Source: Alphaproteobacteria bacterium (lineage in GTDB: Bacteria; Pseudomonadota; Alphaproteobacteria; Micavibrionales; Micavibrionaceae). Taken from it: 64,000 bases of DNA. Position numbers and translations under genes: made by a program. This document shows, piece by piece, positions 38,941-48,852 of the stretch (position 1 is its first letter; every line of letters starts with the position of its first letter). The notes under the pieces are model-generated. The model saw nothing but the letters and a program-made list of their open reading frames with translations. It had not been told where the DNA came from and did no database searches. The stretch spans positions 186,001 to 250,000 of the forward strand of contig JAJFGS010000003.1 in NCBI GenBank assembly GCA_021775995.1, written 5' to 3'.

Positions 38941-40215
38941 CTATTTATCCGTTGGAGTGAAACGTGCCATTACGGCGGTTGCAACAAGATCTCCTGTCAC
39001 ATTCAACGTGGTTCGGCACATATCTAAAATACGATCAACACCAAGAATAATACCAATTCCTTCAGGAGGAACCCCTACACCGGATAAAATCGTTGCTAAA
39101 ACAATAATGCCAACGCCAGGGGTTGCTGGCGTACCGATAGAGGCTCCAACCGTTGTCAGCATGAGTAAAAATATTTCACCATTGCTTAGATCAACACCAA
39201 AAATATTGCATAAAAACAAAGCAGCAGCAGCTTGATAGAGGGCTGTCCCATCCATATTAATTGTTGCCCCCAGCGGAATAACAAAGCGCGATACTTTTTC
39301 ATCAATATCTAAACGCTCTTCAGCTGCCTTTAATGTAAATGGTATTGTTGCGGCAGAGCTAGATGTTGAAAACGCAAAAATCTGTGCGTTACGAATAGCT
39401 TTTAAAAACGTAAAAATATTCCTTTTGGCAATAATGGATACAATCAAAAGATAGACAATAAACATGGCAAAAAGCCCTAAGAGGACGCTTAACATATAAG
39501 CACCAACGCCAGCCAGTGTGTCCAGCCCCATTTGAATGGTTACATTGGCAATAAGACCAAAAACGGCATAGGGAGCGAGGGCCATCGCCCATTCAATAAC
39601 TTTCATAGTGGCGGCTTGTGCAAACTCACAAAGATCAGAAAAAGGTTTACCTGTTTTTTTAGGTAGTGTTAACATGATAATACCCAGAAGTATTGAGAAG
39701 ATAACAATTTGAAGCATATTTTTTTCTAAACTGGCTTCGGTAAAATTGACGGGGATTACATTTTCAATGCGTTGTGGAATATTTAACTCATTAAAAATTG
39801 CAAATGGAATATCACTGGTCGCCATAATGTCATCGACAAATTTTGTATCAATATATTGTGCAGGATTTACAGCCTGAATAATAAACACGCCTATACTGAT
39901 AGAAATAAAAGTTGTCATCACAAAATAAGGAACAAGTTTTGCGCCCATGGTTTTTAGAAAATGTAAACTACCACTATCAATAACACCTAAAACGATAGAG
40001 CTGATGACCAAGGGAATAACAACCATTTTTAGAAGTCCTAAAAAAATAATACCAGGCAGGGCAATCCATTCACCCAATGTTGTTGCCGTAATATCATCAA
40101 CTACAGCCATACCAGTTGGGGATAAGATTAGCCCAAGAGTGATTCCAAGCCCCATGCCGAGCAAAATTTTCCACCATAATGTTTTATCTGTCTTCGGTAT
40201 GTTGTGGGTAGGCAT
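38941..40215 (-). CDS. dicarboxylate/amino acid:cation symporter (DAACS family)
   Basis: AFSTSSSAATIPFTLK serine-rich motif, NMDGTALYQAAAALF, GTPATPGVGI. Confidence 0.93.
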   Translation of the reverse strand: MPTHNIPKTDKTLWWKILLGMGLGITLGLILSPTGMAVVDDITATTLGEWIALPGIIFLGLLKMVVIPLVISSIVLGVIDSGSLHFLKTMGAKLVPYFVMTTFISISIGVFIIQAVNPAQYIDTKFVDDIMATSDIPFAIFNELNIPQRIENVIPVNFTEASLEKNMLQIVIFSILLGIIMLTLPKKTGKPFSDLCEFAQAATMKVIEWAMALAPYAVFGLIANVTIQMGLDTLAGVGAYMLSVLLGLFAMFIVYLLIVSIIAKRNIFTFLKAIRNAQIFAFSTSSSAATIPFTLKAAEERLDIDEKVSRFVIPLGATINMDGTALYQAAAALFLCNIFGVDLSNGEIFLLMLTTVGASIGTPATPGVGIIVLATILSGVGVPPEGIGIILGVDRILDMCRTTLNVTGDLVATAVMARFTPTDK

Positions 40216-40365
40216 TTTAATTTCTCTTTTTCTTGTTAGTATTTTTTGTTTATTATCAGTAAGTTAAAAATAATCTGTTACTTTTCTTACATAAAATCGA
40301 ATGTTTTGGTACGTTCAAGCGTATAACAAGTATAAATAATAACAACAAAAGAAGGATATTCCACA

Positions 40366-40704
40366 ATGAAAAAGATTCTACTATTGGCAGCAGCCGGATT
40401 AATTTTCCAAGTAACGCCCGTTTTAGCCGAGCATCATGAAGGTGATGGTGGTCACGATAGGAAAAATCAGATGTTTGAAAAACATGATACCAATGGTGAT
40501 GGTATGATTTCTGAAGCTGAATTTTTAGAGCATGCTAAAAAGAAATTCGGTGAAAAAGACTCAAATGGTGATGGTTCTATTTCTAAAGATGAAGCAAAGG
40601 CTGCTCATGATGCTAAGCGTGAGAAAAGAAAAGAGATGAGAGATCAGTGGAAAGAAAAACGCCAAGATAGAATGGAAAAAGGTTCTTCTGAGCTGCCTGA
40701 ATAA
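40366..40704 (+). CDS. secreted EF-hand domain protein
   Basis: Signal peptide plus two canonical 12-residue EF loops DTNGDGMISEAE and DSNGDGSISKDE. Confidence 0.88.
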   Translation: MKKILLLAAAGLIFQVTPVLAEHHEGDGGHDRKNQMFEKHDTNGDGMISEAEFLEHAKKKFGEKDSNGDGSISKDEAKAAHDAKREKRKEMRDQWKEKRQDRMEKGSSELPE

Positions 40705-40729
40705 GGGAAATGTTCCTAAAAAATAATCA

Positions 40730-41326
40730 GTGACAGATAAATTGCAAAATTTAGATGATGAAAGCCTGATGGGACATGTGAAGCAGCATGACCATCAGGC
40801 TTTTTCAATTCTTGTCGAGCGGCACAGTGAAAAATTTTATGCGAGTAGTTATCGTATTGTCACGAATAAACAAGAGGCTGAGGATGTTGTGCAGGATGCT
40901 TTTTTAAAATTATGGGATAGACCCGAAATGTGGAAAGCTGGTCATTCGGCTAAGTTTACGAGCTGGTTTTATAAGATAGTGATGAATATGTCACTGGATA
41001 GATATAGGAAATTTAAGAACATTCAGGCTTTAGGAGATAAGGAGCAATATTTGAAAACGGCTGCAGAGCAGCATAATAGTTTGCAAAAAGATGATGAGCA
41101 GGTTGCTTTGGATCAAGCATTGAAGGTTTTGCCAGAAAAACAATTGCAGGCATTAAACTTATGTTTTTATGAAGAAATGAGCCGTAAAGAAGCCGCAACT
41201 ATAATGAATGTGAGTGTGAAGGCCTTAGAATCATTATTAATGCGTGCAAAAGAGGGATTGAGAAATGACTTATATAGGCAGGGATTTATAGAAGAAGAAA
41301 AAATAAAAAAAGGACAAATAATATGA
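40730..41326 (+). CDS. RNA polymerase ECF-type sigma factor
   Basis: AEDVVQDAFLKLWDRPEMWK region 2 and LNLCFYEEMSRKEAATIMNVSVKALESLLMRAKEGL region 4; GTG start. Confidence 0.9.
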   Translation: MTDKLQNLDDESLMGHVKQHDHQAFSILVERHSEKFYASSYRIVTNKQEAEDVVQDAFLKLWDRPEMWKAGHSAKFTSWFYKIVMNMSLDRYRKFKNIQALGDKEQYLKTAAEQHNSLQKDDEQVALDQALKVLPEKQLQALNLCFYEEMSRKEAATIMNVSVKALESLLMRAKEGLRNDLYRQGFIEEEKIKKGQII

Positions 41327-41625
41327 ACATGGATAATAAATTAGATGATCTTTTAATAAAGAGGGTAATACCAGATCCATCAAGTAATCTTGCCAATCGT
41401 ATAAACGCGATGGCAGAAGAGGCGTTAATAAAAAAACGGAATAATGTAAACAACTTGTCATTAAGTGAATTGGTTTTAAGAATGTTTATCATTCCCAAAC
41501 CTGCGTATGTCACAGCATTTTGTTTAGCTTTCGGTCTTACGCTGGGGTTATATGGTGTAAGTAGTGATATAACAACACAGGATTGGTTTTCATTCTTAAG
41601 TGTACAGCAAGAGGAGTGGTTATAA
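41323..41625 (+). CDS. small single-TM protein, candidate anti-sigma factor (CnrY-like organisation)
   Basis: 100 aa; N-terminal helical cytoplasmic-like part then hydrophobic segment PKPAYVTAFCLAFGLTLGLYGV; overlaps sigma gene (ATGA-type coupling). Confidence 0.6.
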   Translation: MNMDNKLDDLLIKRVIPDPSSNLANRINAMAEEALIKKRNNVNNLSLSELVLRMFIIPKPAYVTAFCLAFGLTLGLYGVSSDITTQDWFSFLSVQQEEWL

Positions 41626-41627
41626 AC

Positions 41628-42089
41628 ATGTCAAAGAAGATAAAAATAATTTTTACATTGTCGTTTCTGCTTAATATTATTTTGGTAGGAATATTGTTGG
41701 GTGGGTCTTATAAAATGCAGAAAAAGCATCACTCTTTTCCAAAGGATCCGCATATCCAAGAAGTTATGAAGAGTAATATGAAGAAAAATAAGGTTCATAT
41801 GGTCGAGAATTTTAAGAAAATACGCGGCTATAGAGATGAGCTAAAATCTATCATAATTGCAGAAGATTTTAATCAAGAGGCTTTTGAAGTAAAAATGAGC
41901 CAAATACTCGCCGTAAAAAATGTGATTTCTGGGCGTAAAGTTCAAACGCTTGGTAACACATTATCTGAGTTATCGTTAGAAGAGCGCAAAGAGTTTTCAG
42001 GCTTTGTTTTGAGTCGTTTGACGGACAAGCACCATGGAAAGAGAAATCGACGTAACCATATGAATAAAAAGGAGAAATCAGAAGATTAA
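41628..42089 (+). CDS. periplasmic heavy-metal-sensor-like protein (CnrX/Metal_resist type)
   Basis: N-terminal TM, then helical HHSFPKDPHIQEVMKSNMKKNKVHMVENFKKIRGYRDELKSII...QEAFEVKMSQILAVKN; ATG 41628 preferred over 41583. Confidence 0.7.
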   Translation: MSKKIKIIFTLSFLLNIILVGILLGGSYKMQKKHHSFPKDPHIQEVMKSNMKKNKVHMVENFKKIRGYRDELKSIIIAEDFNQEAFEVKMSQILAVKNVISGRKVQTLGNTLSELSLEERKEFSGFVLSRLTDKHHGKRNRRNHMNKKEKSED

Positions 42090-42165
42090 CGCATGTTTTT
42101 GATGTTCTCGTAGTAATCAAGGTATAATAAGACATAATACCTTTTAAAAAAATGAGGATGTTAAA

Positions 42166-42558
42166 ATGAGTTTTGGTAGAGGTAGTAAAGGCAATGAGTA
42201 CACTGGACCAACAGAATCTAAAACCGCCAAAGTCACAAATATAAAACCTTCGACAGAGCGCGGTAAAAAAAGAATTTCTGTTGTCGAAAAAACAGGAAGT
42301 CGTAAGGCTTTTACTGTTGATATCGATATTGATAAGGCTAGGGGTCTTTCACGCAAAGAATTATATAATTTTGAGCTTTACGAAAAAGATGAAAATAATC
42401 AAAAATATGGTGGTATGCAAAGACGCGATACTAAAAAAATGAAAACATATATGTGTGATGAGACCCCTGAAAAGCACACAGGTGGTAGTAAATCACAATT
42501 TAAAAGTTTTGGTGATAATAAGCCAGGTTCTGGTTCAGCTGGACGAGATAAATTTTAA
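42166..42558 (+). CDS. hypothetical basic protein
   Basis: 130 aa intact ORF followed by a clear hairpin/T-run. Confidence 0.65.
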   Translation: MSFGRGSKGNEYTGPTESKTAKVTNIKPSTERGKKRISVVEKTGSRKAFTVDIDIDKARGLSRKELYNFELYEKDENNQKYGGMQRRDTKKMKTYMCDETPEKHTGGSKSQFKSFGDNKPGSGSAGRDKF

Positions 42559-42576
42559 AATAATCATTAAATAATT

Positions 42577-43515
42577 TTAACAATCGCCGGGGATTTGTTC
42601 CCCCGGTATTTTTTCACCTACTTTTTTCATTTGCTCATGGCGCATTCTAAATGCATGCGCTTTTTCTTCAGTCAGTGTCTCAATACAATGTGGGCAGGAC
42701 ACACCTTTTTCGTATGATGTGTTTTCTACATCTTTAGGGCTTAATGGGAAACGGCAACCATAGCAGATTTGGTACGGTGCTTCTTCTAGGTCTTGGCCTA
42801 CGGCAACACGACGATCAAAGACGAAACAATCGCCATTCCATTTGCTGTCTTTAGCAGAAATTTCTTCGAGGTACTTTAAGATACCGCCTTGTAGATGGTA
42901 AACTTCTTCAAATCCATGTGCCAACATATAGCTGGAAGCTTTTTCACAACGAATGCCGCCCGTGCAAAACATGGCGACTTTCTTTTGTTTTTTTGGATCC
43001 ATATTATTGGATACATAATCTTTAAATTCAGTGAAGGTTTCTATCTTAGGATCAATTGCGCCTTCAAAAATACCAACAGCCGTCTCATAAGTGTTACGCG
43101 TATCAATAAGGGTTACGTCAGGATCACTAATGAGATCGTTCCAATCTTTTGGTTTCACGTATGCGCCAACTTGTTTATTAGGGTCAGCTTCGGGTGCTTT
43201 CAGGGTCACTATTTCTTTTTTCAGGCGTACCTTAATGCGGCGAAAAGGTTTTTCTTCTGCAGATGAATATTTTAATTCACCTTGTTTAACACCAGCAATA
43301 CCATCCAGAAAATCAATGATGTTCTTAATGGCTTGCCCTTGCCCTGCAATGGTGCCATTAATCCCTTCGGGAGCAATTAATAATGTACCGCAAATATCAT
43401 TGTCATCGCATACAGCGCGGATACGCTTTTGCAGAACAGGTAAGTCCTCAAGCGTAACGAAGCGGTAAAGTGCTGCGACTGTCCATTCTTGATGATTTTT
43501 AGTTTCTTGTTCCAT
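42577..43515 (-). CDS. trhO: tRNA uridine-34 hydroxylase / rhodanese-related sulfurtransferase TrhO (YceA)
   Basis: APEGINGTIAG, MFCTGGIRCEKASSYML, HLQGGILKYLEE, CDGDCFVFD-like NGDCFVFDRRVAV. Confidence 0.92.
   Translation of the reverse strand: MEQETKNHQEWTVAALYRFVTLEDLPVLQKRIRAVCDDNDICGTLLIAPEGINGTIAGQGQAIKNIIDFLDGIAGVKQGELKYSSAEEKPFRRIKVRLKKEIVTLKAPEADPNKQVGAYVKPKDWNDLISDPDVTLIDTRNTYETAVGIFEGAIDPKIETFTEFKDYVSNNMDPKKQKKVAMFCTGGIRCEKASSYMLAHGFEEVYHLQGGILKYLEEISAKDSKWNGDCFVFDRRVAVGQDLEEAPYQICYGCRFPLSPKDVENTSYEKGVSCPHCIETLTEEKAHAFRMRHEQMKKVGEKIPGEQIPGDC
42587..42614 (+). terminator. Rho-independent terminator for 42166..42558
   Basis: CCGGGG-atttgttc-CCCCGG perfect 6-bp stem followed by TATTTTTTC on + strand. 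Confidence 0.75.
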
Positions 43516-43573
43516 GCGGGTTTTATACTGATTTTGCTTAAAAACTTCAATGAAAATTCAGCTATTAAAATAA

Positions 43574-44473
43574 CTAGGCTGTTAAAATAGCTTTTAGCGC
43601 CTTGTTAACAGCGTCGATATTAGCCTTTTTATAGGTTTTATCCTGCCAGACAAGACCAATTTGGCGGCTGGGAACTGGTTTTTGAAAACTATGAATATCA
43701 ATATTTTTAGGGATAATTCCCTGATTAATGACCATTTCAGGGAGTAGGGTAATACCATATCCCTGACCAACCATATGGAGCAAGGTATGTAGGCTGGTGG
43801 CTTTTAAAGGTTGTTCGCCGGCATCATCAGCTTTTTTACAGGCTGATAAAATATGGTCACGTAAACAATGCCCATCTTGAAGTAGCAATAAATTATGATT
43901 GTCTATGTCGCTTGTTGTTAAGCTTTCATTTTTTTTAAATGTTTTTGTAGGTGAAGCGCACAAAAAACTTTCTTCAAATAACTTTATAGATTTAAATTTT
44001 TTGGTATCAAAAGGCAGAGCCATTAAAGCAATATCAATTTTATTGTTTTCTAGATTCTCAATCAAGACATGACTCATATCTTCAATGATTTGAAAATTCA
44101 TTTTAGTAAATTTTTTCTGTAAGGGGGGGAGTAGGCTAGGCAATAAATAAGGGGCAATGGTTGGAATAATACCAAGGCGTATGGTGCCTGATAATGGTTC
44201 TTGCATTTGTTTTGCCGTTTCCATCATGTTTTCCAATTCAGGCATGATGCGTTTGGTTGTCTCAATGACTTGGTTTCCAAACGAAGTAAAAATTACGGTT
44301 TTACGCTTTGCTCGATCTAAAACTTTGGCTCCAAGCAAATTCTCCATCTCAACAATGGCCTGACTTAATGTTGGTTGTGTTACGTTGCAGGTAACGGCAG
44401 CACGGCCAAAATTCTTTGTTTCGTGCAGAGCCATTAAATATTGCAGTTGCCTGAGTGTGGGTAAATTAAGCAT
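43574..44473 (-). CDS. oxyR: LysR family regulator, OxyR-like
   Basis: LPTLRQLQYLMALHETKNFGRAAVTCNVTQPTLSQAI, divergent from ahpC, RDHILSACKKAD with H-C-x positions typical of OxyR. Confidence 0.85.
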   Translation of the reverse strand: MLNLPTLRQLQYLMALHETKNFGRAAVTCNVTQPTLSQAIVEMENLLGAKVLDRAKRKTVIFTSFGNQVIETTKRIMPELENMMETAKQMQEPLSGTIRLGIIPTIAPYLLPSLLPPLQKKFTKMNFQIIEDMSHVLIENLENNKIDIALMALPFDTKKFKSIKLFEESFLCASPTKTFKKNESLTTSDIDNHNLLLLQDGHCLRDHILSACKKADDAGEQPLKATSLHTLLHMVGQGYGITLLPEMVINQGIIPKNIDIHSFQKPVPSRQIGLVWQDKTYKKANIDAVNKALKAILTA

Positions 44474-44500
44474 ATATAGAATATTCCATAGTATAAAATA

Positions 44501-44529
44501 ATTATCAATAGATTTTTCCTATTAATAAT
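44501..44529. promoter_or_regulatory. OxyR-like palindromic binding site
   Basis: ATTATCAATAGATTTTTCCTATTAATAAT: near-perfect dyad containing ATAGnTnnnnnCTAT core, in oxyR-ahpC intergenic. Confidence 0.65.
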
Positions 44530-44629
44530 TTAAAGAATATCAATTGGATTTATAGAGAAGACTTCCGCTATTGTATCCATGTAATCAATATAACCAATCA
44601 ATCAAAAGAGATTTAAGAAGGAGATTAAT

Positions 44630-45217
44630 ATGCTTGGAATAGGCGATAAATTACCAGAGTTTTCAGTCATGGGCGTTAAACCTGGCTTCATGATGCATGA
44701 AGAAAATGGAAAGAGTGCATTTGAAGAAATTACACAAGATAGTTTTGAGGGTAAATGGAAGGTTGTTTTCTATTATCCAAAAGATTTTACATTTGTATGC
44801 CCTACAGAAATTGTTGAATTTGCAAAATTAAATGATGAATTTGCAGACCGTGACACAATTGTTTTGGGTGGTAGTACAGATAATGAGTTTTGTAAGTTAG
44901 CTTGGCGTCGCGAACACCAAGATTTAGCAAAACTTAATCAATGGAGTTTTGCAGATACAACAGGTCAACTACTTGATGGTCTTGGTGTGCGTGATAAAGA
45001 AGCTGGTGTTGCCCTTCGTGCCACATTCATTGTTGACCCACATAATGTTATTCAACAAGTATCAGTAAACAGCTTAAACGTAGGGCGGAATCCAAAAGAA
45101 ATTTTACGCCTTGTCGATGCTTTACAAAGTGATGAACTATGCCCATGTAATCGTCCAGTTGGTGGCGATACGATTGACCCCAGTTCGGTTGCGAATGATA
45201 TGGCAAAAGCCGCTTAA
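44630..45217 (+). CDS. ahpC: alkyl hydroperoxide reductase C-type peroxiredoxin
   Basis: YPKDFTFVCPTEIVEFAKL peroxidatic Cys, DELCPCNRP resolving Cys region. Confidence 0.93.
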   Translation: MLGIGDKLPEFSVMGVKPGFMMHEENGKSAFEEITQDSFEGKWKVVFYYPKDFTFVCPTEIVEFAKLNDEFADRDTIVLGGSTDNEFCKLAWRREHQDLAKLNQWSFADTTGQLLDGLGVRDKEAGVALRATFIVDPHNVIQQVSVNSLNVGRNPKEILRLVDALQSDELCPCNRPVGGDTIDPSSVANDMAKAA

Positions 45218-45287
45218 TTGAATTTTAGGGGAAAGTGGTTTGAATCATGATCTCTTTCCTCATAAAATAAGTAATAGGGAGATAAAA

Positions 45288-45845
45288 ATGAGTATAGAAA
45301 ATATTAAAAGTGCGATACCTGATTACGCGAAAGATATTAAATTAAATATATCTTCGCTGGCGAATGATGAAACCCTTAATGAACAACAATTATGGGGTAC
45401 ATTTTTAGCAAGCGCACTTGCGGGGCGTAATAAATTTGTCATTGCGCAAGTGTCTGCCGAAGCTGCACAACATTTATCACCTGAAGCGATGGAAGCCTCT
45501 AAAGCTGCCGCTTCTATAATGGCGATGAATAATGTGTATTACCGTTTTGTGCATTTGGCATCAAATAAAGAATACCAAACCATGCAGGCGAAACTTCGTA
45601 TGAATGTTATTGGCAATCCAGGCATTGATAAAATAGATTTTGAGCTATGGTCGTTGGCTGTATCTGCAATCAATGCGTGCGGTATGTGCATCGATTCTCA
45701 TGAAAAGCAACTCTTACAACATGGTGTGACAAAAGACCAAGTGCAAACGGCTGTGCGTATTGCATCAGTTATTCATGCGGCAAGTGCTATTTTAGATGGC
45801 GAAGTTGCGATGGGCAACGAACAAGCAATGAGTCAAGCTGCTTAA
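45288..45845 (+). CDS. ahpD: alkyl hydroperoxide reductase AhpD-like (carboxymuconolactone decarboxylase family)
   Basis: [16 protein letters not shown] CxxC...H motif; follows ahpC. Confidence 0.9.
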   Translation: MSIENIKSAIPDYAKDIKLNISSLANDETLNEQQLWGTFLASALAGRNKFVIAQVSAEAAQHLSPEAMEASKAAASIMAMNNVYYRFVHLASNKEYQTMQAKLRMNVIGNPGIDKIDFELWSLAVSAINACGMCIDSHEKQLLQHGVTKDQVQTAVRIASVIHAASAILDGEVAMGNEQAMSQAA

Positions 45846-45872
45846 TTATAAACTTGATATAACCTTTTAAGG

Positions 45873-45900
45873 AACCACAATTTACGTTGCGGTTTTTTTT
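45873..45900 (+). terminator. Rho-independent terminator after ahpCD
   Basis: AACCACAA-tttacg-TTGCGGTT hairpin (one mismatch) followed by an 8-T run. Confidence 0.7.
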
Positions 45901-45940
45901 ATGTTTTGTTTTTTTGTAGAAATTACTGTATTTTTTATAA

Positions 45941-46594
45941 ATGGAATTAACCCCCCTTATCGCCTATGCCACCACCATTGCTGTTCTTGCCCTAAAACCG
46001 GGGGCAGGCGTTGTGGCCGTTATCTCTCGTGCTGCAGAACGCGGGTTTTTTGGGTTTTTCTCCTATATGTCTGGTGCTTTGCTGGGTGAGATTTTCTATT
46101 TAGGCTTGGTTGTTTTCAGCCTATCATTATTTGAAGAAAATTTTATTTTTATTTCAATTATTTTGAAGGCTTTGGCCAGTGTTTATCTGATTTATTTAGG
46201 GTTTCAGGCTTTAACAAGGCCTTCCGATGTAGATTTAGATGGATATGGTGTAGGCGTTGTAGAAGGAAATTGGAAAGATTTTTCAATGGGGCTTATGCTA
46301 ACCTTATCTAATCCATTGGTTATCCTTGTCTTTGGTGGCGTTATTCCCGATGTTATTGGGAAACAGGATGTGTTGATAACATCGTTCCTTGTTCTGGCAC
46401 TTATTACGATTGCCGTTCAAATCTCAATTGACTTTATGTATTGTACGCCTGTCTTTTTATCTCGTAAATTGTTTGACAAGAAAATGTTAAACAGGTTAAC
46501 GAACGTTTCTGGTGTGGTGATGATTTTGATTGGTTTATATTTAGGCTATACCGCATTGCCCGCTACGGATTTAAAATCTGTCATCTATTATTAG
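45941..46594 (+). CDS. LysE family transporter
   Basis: Polytopic; LALKPGAGVVAVISRA, YLIYLGFQAL, FSMGLMLTLSNPLVILVFGGV. Confidence 0.8.
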   Translation: MELTPLIAYATTIAVLALKPGAGVVAVISRAAERGFFGFFSYMSGALLGEIFYLGLVVFSLSLFEENFIFISIILKALASVYLIYLGFQALTRPSDVDLDGYGVGVVEGNWKDFSMGLMLTLSNPLVILVFGGVIPDVIGKQDVLITSFLVLALITIAVQISIDFMYCTPVFLSRKLFDKKMLNRLTNVSGVVMILIGLYLGYTALPATDLKSVIYY

Positions 46595-47871
46595 CTCTTA
46601 TGCACAAACACTTCGCGGTGAGGATAGGGGATTTCTATTCCATTTTCTTTGAAGATATCCCACAGCGAGAGCATGACATCACCTTTGGTATTGGTGAGAC
46701 CTTTTTCAGCATCCTTAATCCAGTACCGGAGTACAAAGTTTAGGGAACTATCGCCAAATTCAACCAAGTGGCAAACAGGGGCAGGGCTATCGACCACACG
46801 GTCAGGCTTCCCTGCGGCTTCAATTGCCATGCGTTTTACATCATGAGGATTGGAATTATAATGCACACCAAAACTAGTTTCGACTCGCACCAACGTATTG
46901 CCATGTGACCAATTGATAACTTGTTGGGTGATAAATTCTTCATTTGGAACAAGGTAAGATTTATTATCACGTGTGACCAGTTCGGTATAGCGTGCGCCCA
47001 TATGATTGACCCAGCCAAATGTGCCATCCATCTCGATGATATCGCCAGGCTTAATGGATTGATCCATCAAAAGCAGCATACCGCTGAATAGATTAGAAAT
47101 TACTTTTTGTAAACCAAAACCAATACCTAAACCAACGGCACCTGAGAATACGGCGAATAGAGATAAATCAATCCCTGCCGATGTCACACCGATAAGAAGG
47201 GCGGTAACCACCAAAAAGACACGGGCAATTTTTGAAATGAGAACACGGCTAGATGGGTTTAAGCTACGAACTGTTGCTAGGCGTCGGTCAGTAATGTTTG
47301 CAATGAAAAGTGCTGCATACATTAATATAAAAATACCGAAAACACCTTTGGCGACACTTAAGGCAGAAAGACGAAACTCACCGATGTTAAAACCAATAGC
47401 ATCAAGCGTTGTCATCGTTTGGTCAAGAATACCAAAGATACTTAAGGCAACAAGGCCAAGGACGGAAAAGGCAATGATGTTGCGGGCAAATCTTTGTTCA
47501 ATAAATTGTGCAATAAGGCGGATAAACACCCATGCTAAAAGTAATTTAATAACAGCGGTTGAGAAGCTGACAGGAAATCCTAAGCCATCGGGGCCAGCAA
47601 TCTTTGTTCCAATGAAAATAAAAAGCATCGCCAGTAATGGAAAAGTTAGCCTCAGGCAGCTATAGAGAATTTCACTAATGCGAAAAGGCACACTGAGTTT
47701 ATTAATCAAATCATTAAGGTGCGGTTTAATCAGATTTTTTATGATCAAGGCCATCATAAAAGACGTTGTGAGGATGATAACCTGTACGCCAAAGTTATAT
47801 GTCCAAACATTGGTAATAAACCAATCGATCAGTTGTTTTTGGATATCAACGAATTTCATGCTATCAAACAT
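46591..47871 (-). CDS. mechanosensitive ion channel (MscS family)
   Basis: AVGLGIGFGLQKVISNLFSGMLLLMDQSIKPGDIIEMDGTFGWVNHMGARYTELVTRDNKSYLVPNE. Confidence 0.92.
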   Translation of the reverse strand: MFDSMKFVDIQKQLIDWFITNVWTYNFGVQVIILTTSFMMALIIKNLIKPHLNDLINKLSVPFRISEILYSCLRLTFPLLAMLFIFIGTKIAGPDGLGFPVSFSTAVIKLLLAWVFIRLIAQFIEQRFARNIIAFSVLGLVALSIFGILDQTMTTLDAIGFNIGEFRLSALSVAKGVFGIFILMYAALFIANITDRRLATVRSLNPSSRVLISKIARVFLVVTALLIGVTSAGIDLSLFAVFSGAVGLGIGFGLQKVISNLFSGMLLLMDQSIKPGDIIEMDGTFGWVNHMGARYTELVTRDNKSYLVPNEEFITQQVINWSHGNTLVRVETSFGVHYNSNPHDVKRMAIEAAGKPDRVVDSPAPVCHLVEFGDSSLNFVLRYWIKDAEKGLTNTKGDVMLSLWDIFKENGIEIPYPHREVFVHKS

Positions 47872-47973
47872 CCCAATATATTAAAGCAAGCATTCAATAA
47901 TGAAAAGGGATGTTTCACTCTTGTTTTTCTAACGGCTGGCGGTGACGAGCCATTGCAAAGTAAACCAACTTCA

Positions 47974-48606
47974 TTAAGCTCTTAATGCTTTAATCAACAT
48001 CGTGGTCATGTCTTTGATGAAGGCATCATCTAATTCTTGTCCACTGATGAGGCGAAAGAAAACAGGACCGAGTACAACATCAATTGCGCTGTCTGTATCA
48101 AGTTTATTAGAAAATTCGCCTGTTTGTTTACCGCCATCAATATAAGAGGACAGCGTGTTATATCGATCTTGCAGATAGGTATTGATAAAAATCTTTAAAC
48201 TTTCAGGGTCTGATTGGGCTTCACCAATGATTTCTGCTACCAAGCGACCATTCTTGCCATTCATTTGTCGGCAAAGTTTATCAAGCTGCATTGTTACCCC
48301 TTGAACAGCATTGCGTGGGGTGGGCATAACATTATTAAAGGCGGGTTGAGAAAAAACAGCCTCAATGACGACGGCGGATTTATTGGGCCACCACCTATAA
48401 ATGGTGGTTTTTCCGACACTGGCTTTCTTTGCGATGGCTTCAATTGACAGCTTTTGTACAGAATTATGGGTAAGCAAACGGCGTGTGGCATCTAAAATAG
48501 AGCGGCGCGAGCTTTCTGAGCGCGGACGGCCAGATTTTTGAGTTGAATCACTCTTAATGACATTTTCAAGGTCAACCAATTGATTTTGCTGGATGTTTTC
48601 CTGCAT
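47974..48606 (-). CDS. TetR/AcrR family transcriptional regulator
   Basis: SILDATRRLLTHNSVQKLSIEAIAKKASVGKTTIYRWWPNKSAVVIEAV HTH. Confidence 0.9.
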   Translation of the reverse strand: MQENIQQNQLVDLENVIKSDSTQKSGRPRSESSRRSILDATRRLLTHNSVQKLSIEAIAKKASVGKTTIYRWWPNKSAVVIEAVFSQPAFNNVMPTPRNAVQGVTMQLDKLCRQMNGKNGRLVAEIIGEAQSDPESLKIFINTYLQDRYNTLSSYIDGGKQTGEFSNKLDTDSAIDVVLGPVFFRLISGQELDDAFIKDMTTMLIKALRA

Positions 48607-48852
48607 TTCTACTCTCCTTCATAATCTTACTGAACGCTCCGTATTATAATTATTATGATTTATAAGTCGATAGGCTTTATTAATTTTATTTTGATAGCCT
48701 AGATAATGATTTTTCCTTTTTGTTCATAGGGCAATATGGTGTATAAAGGAAAAATATCACTTCCAAGGAATAAACATAACATTTGCGTTTTGACGTGTTA
48801 ATGTCCTTAAGATGTGAACGTGTATTTAATAGGTCCTTAGGGGGTAGTGAGT

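Noticed and set aside
47237-47665. 142-aa plus-strand ORF
   Set aside because: Antisense to the clear MscS family gene.
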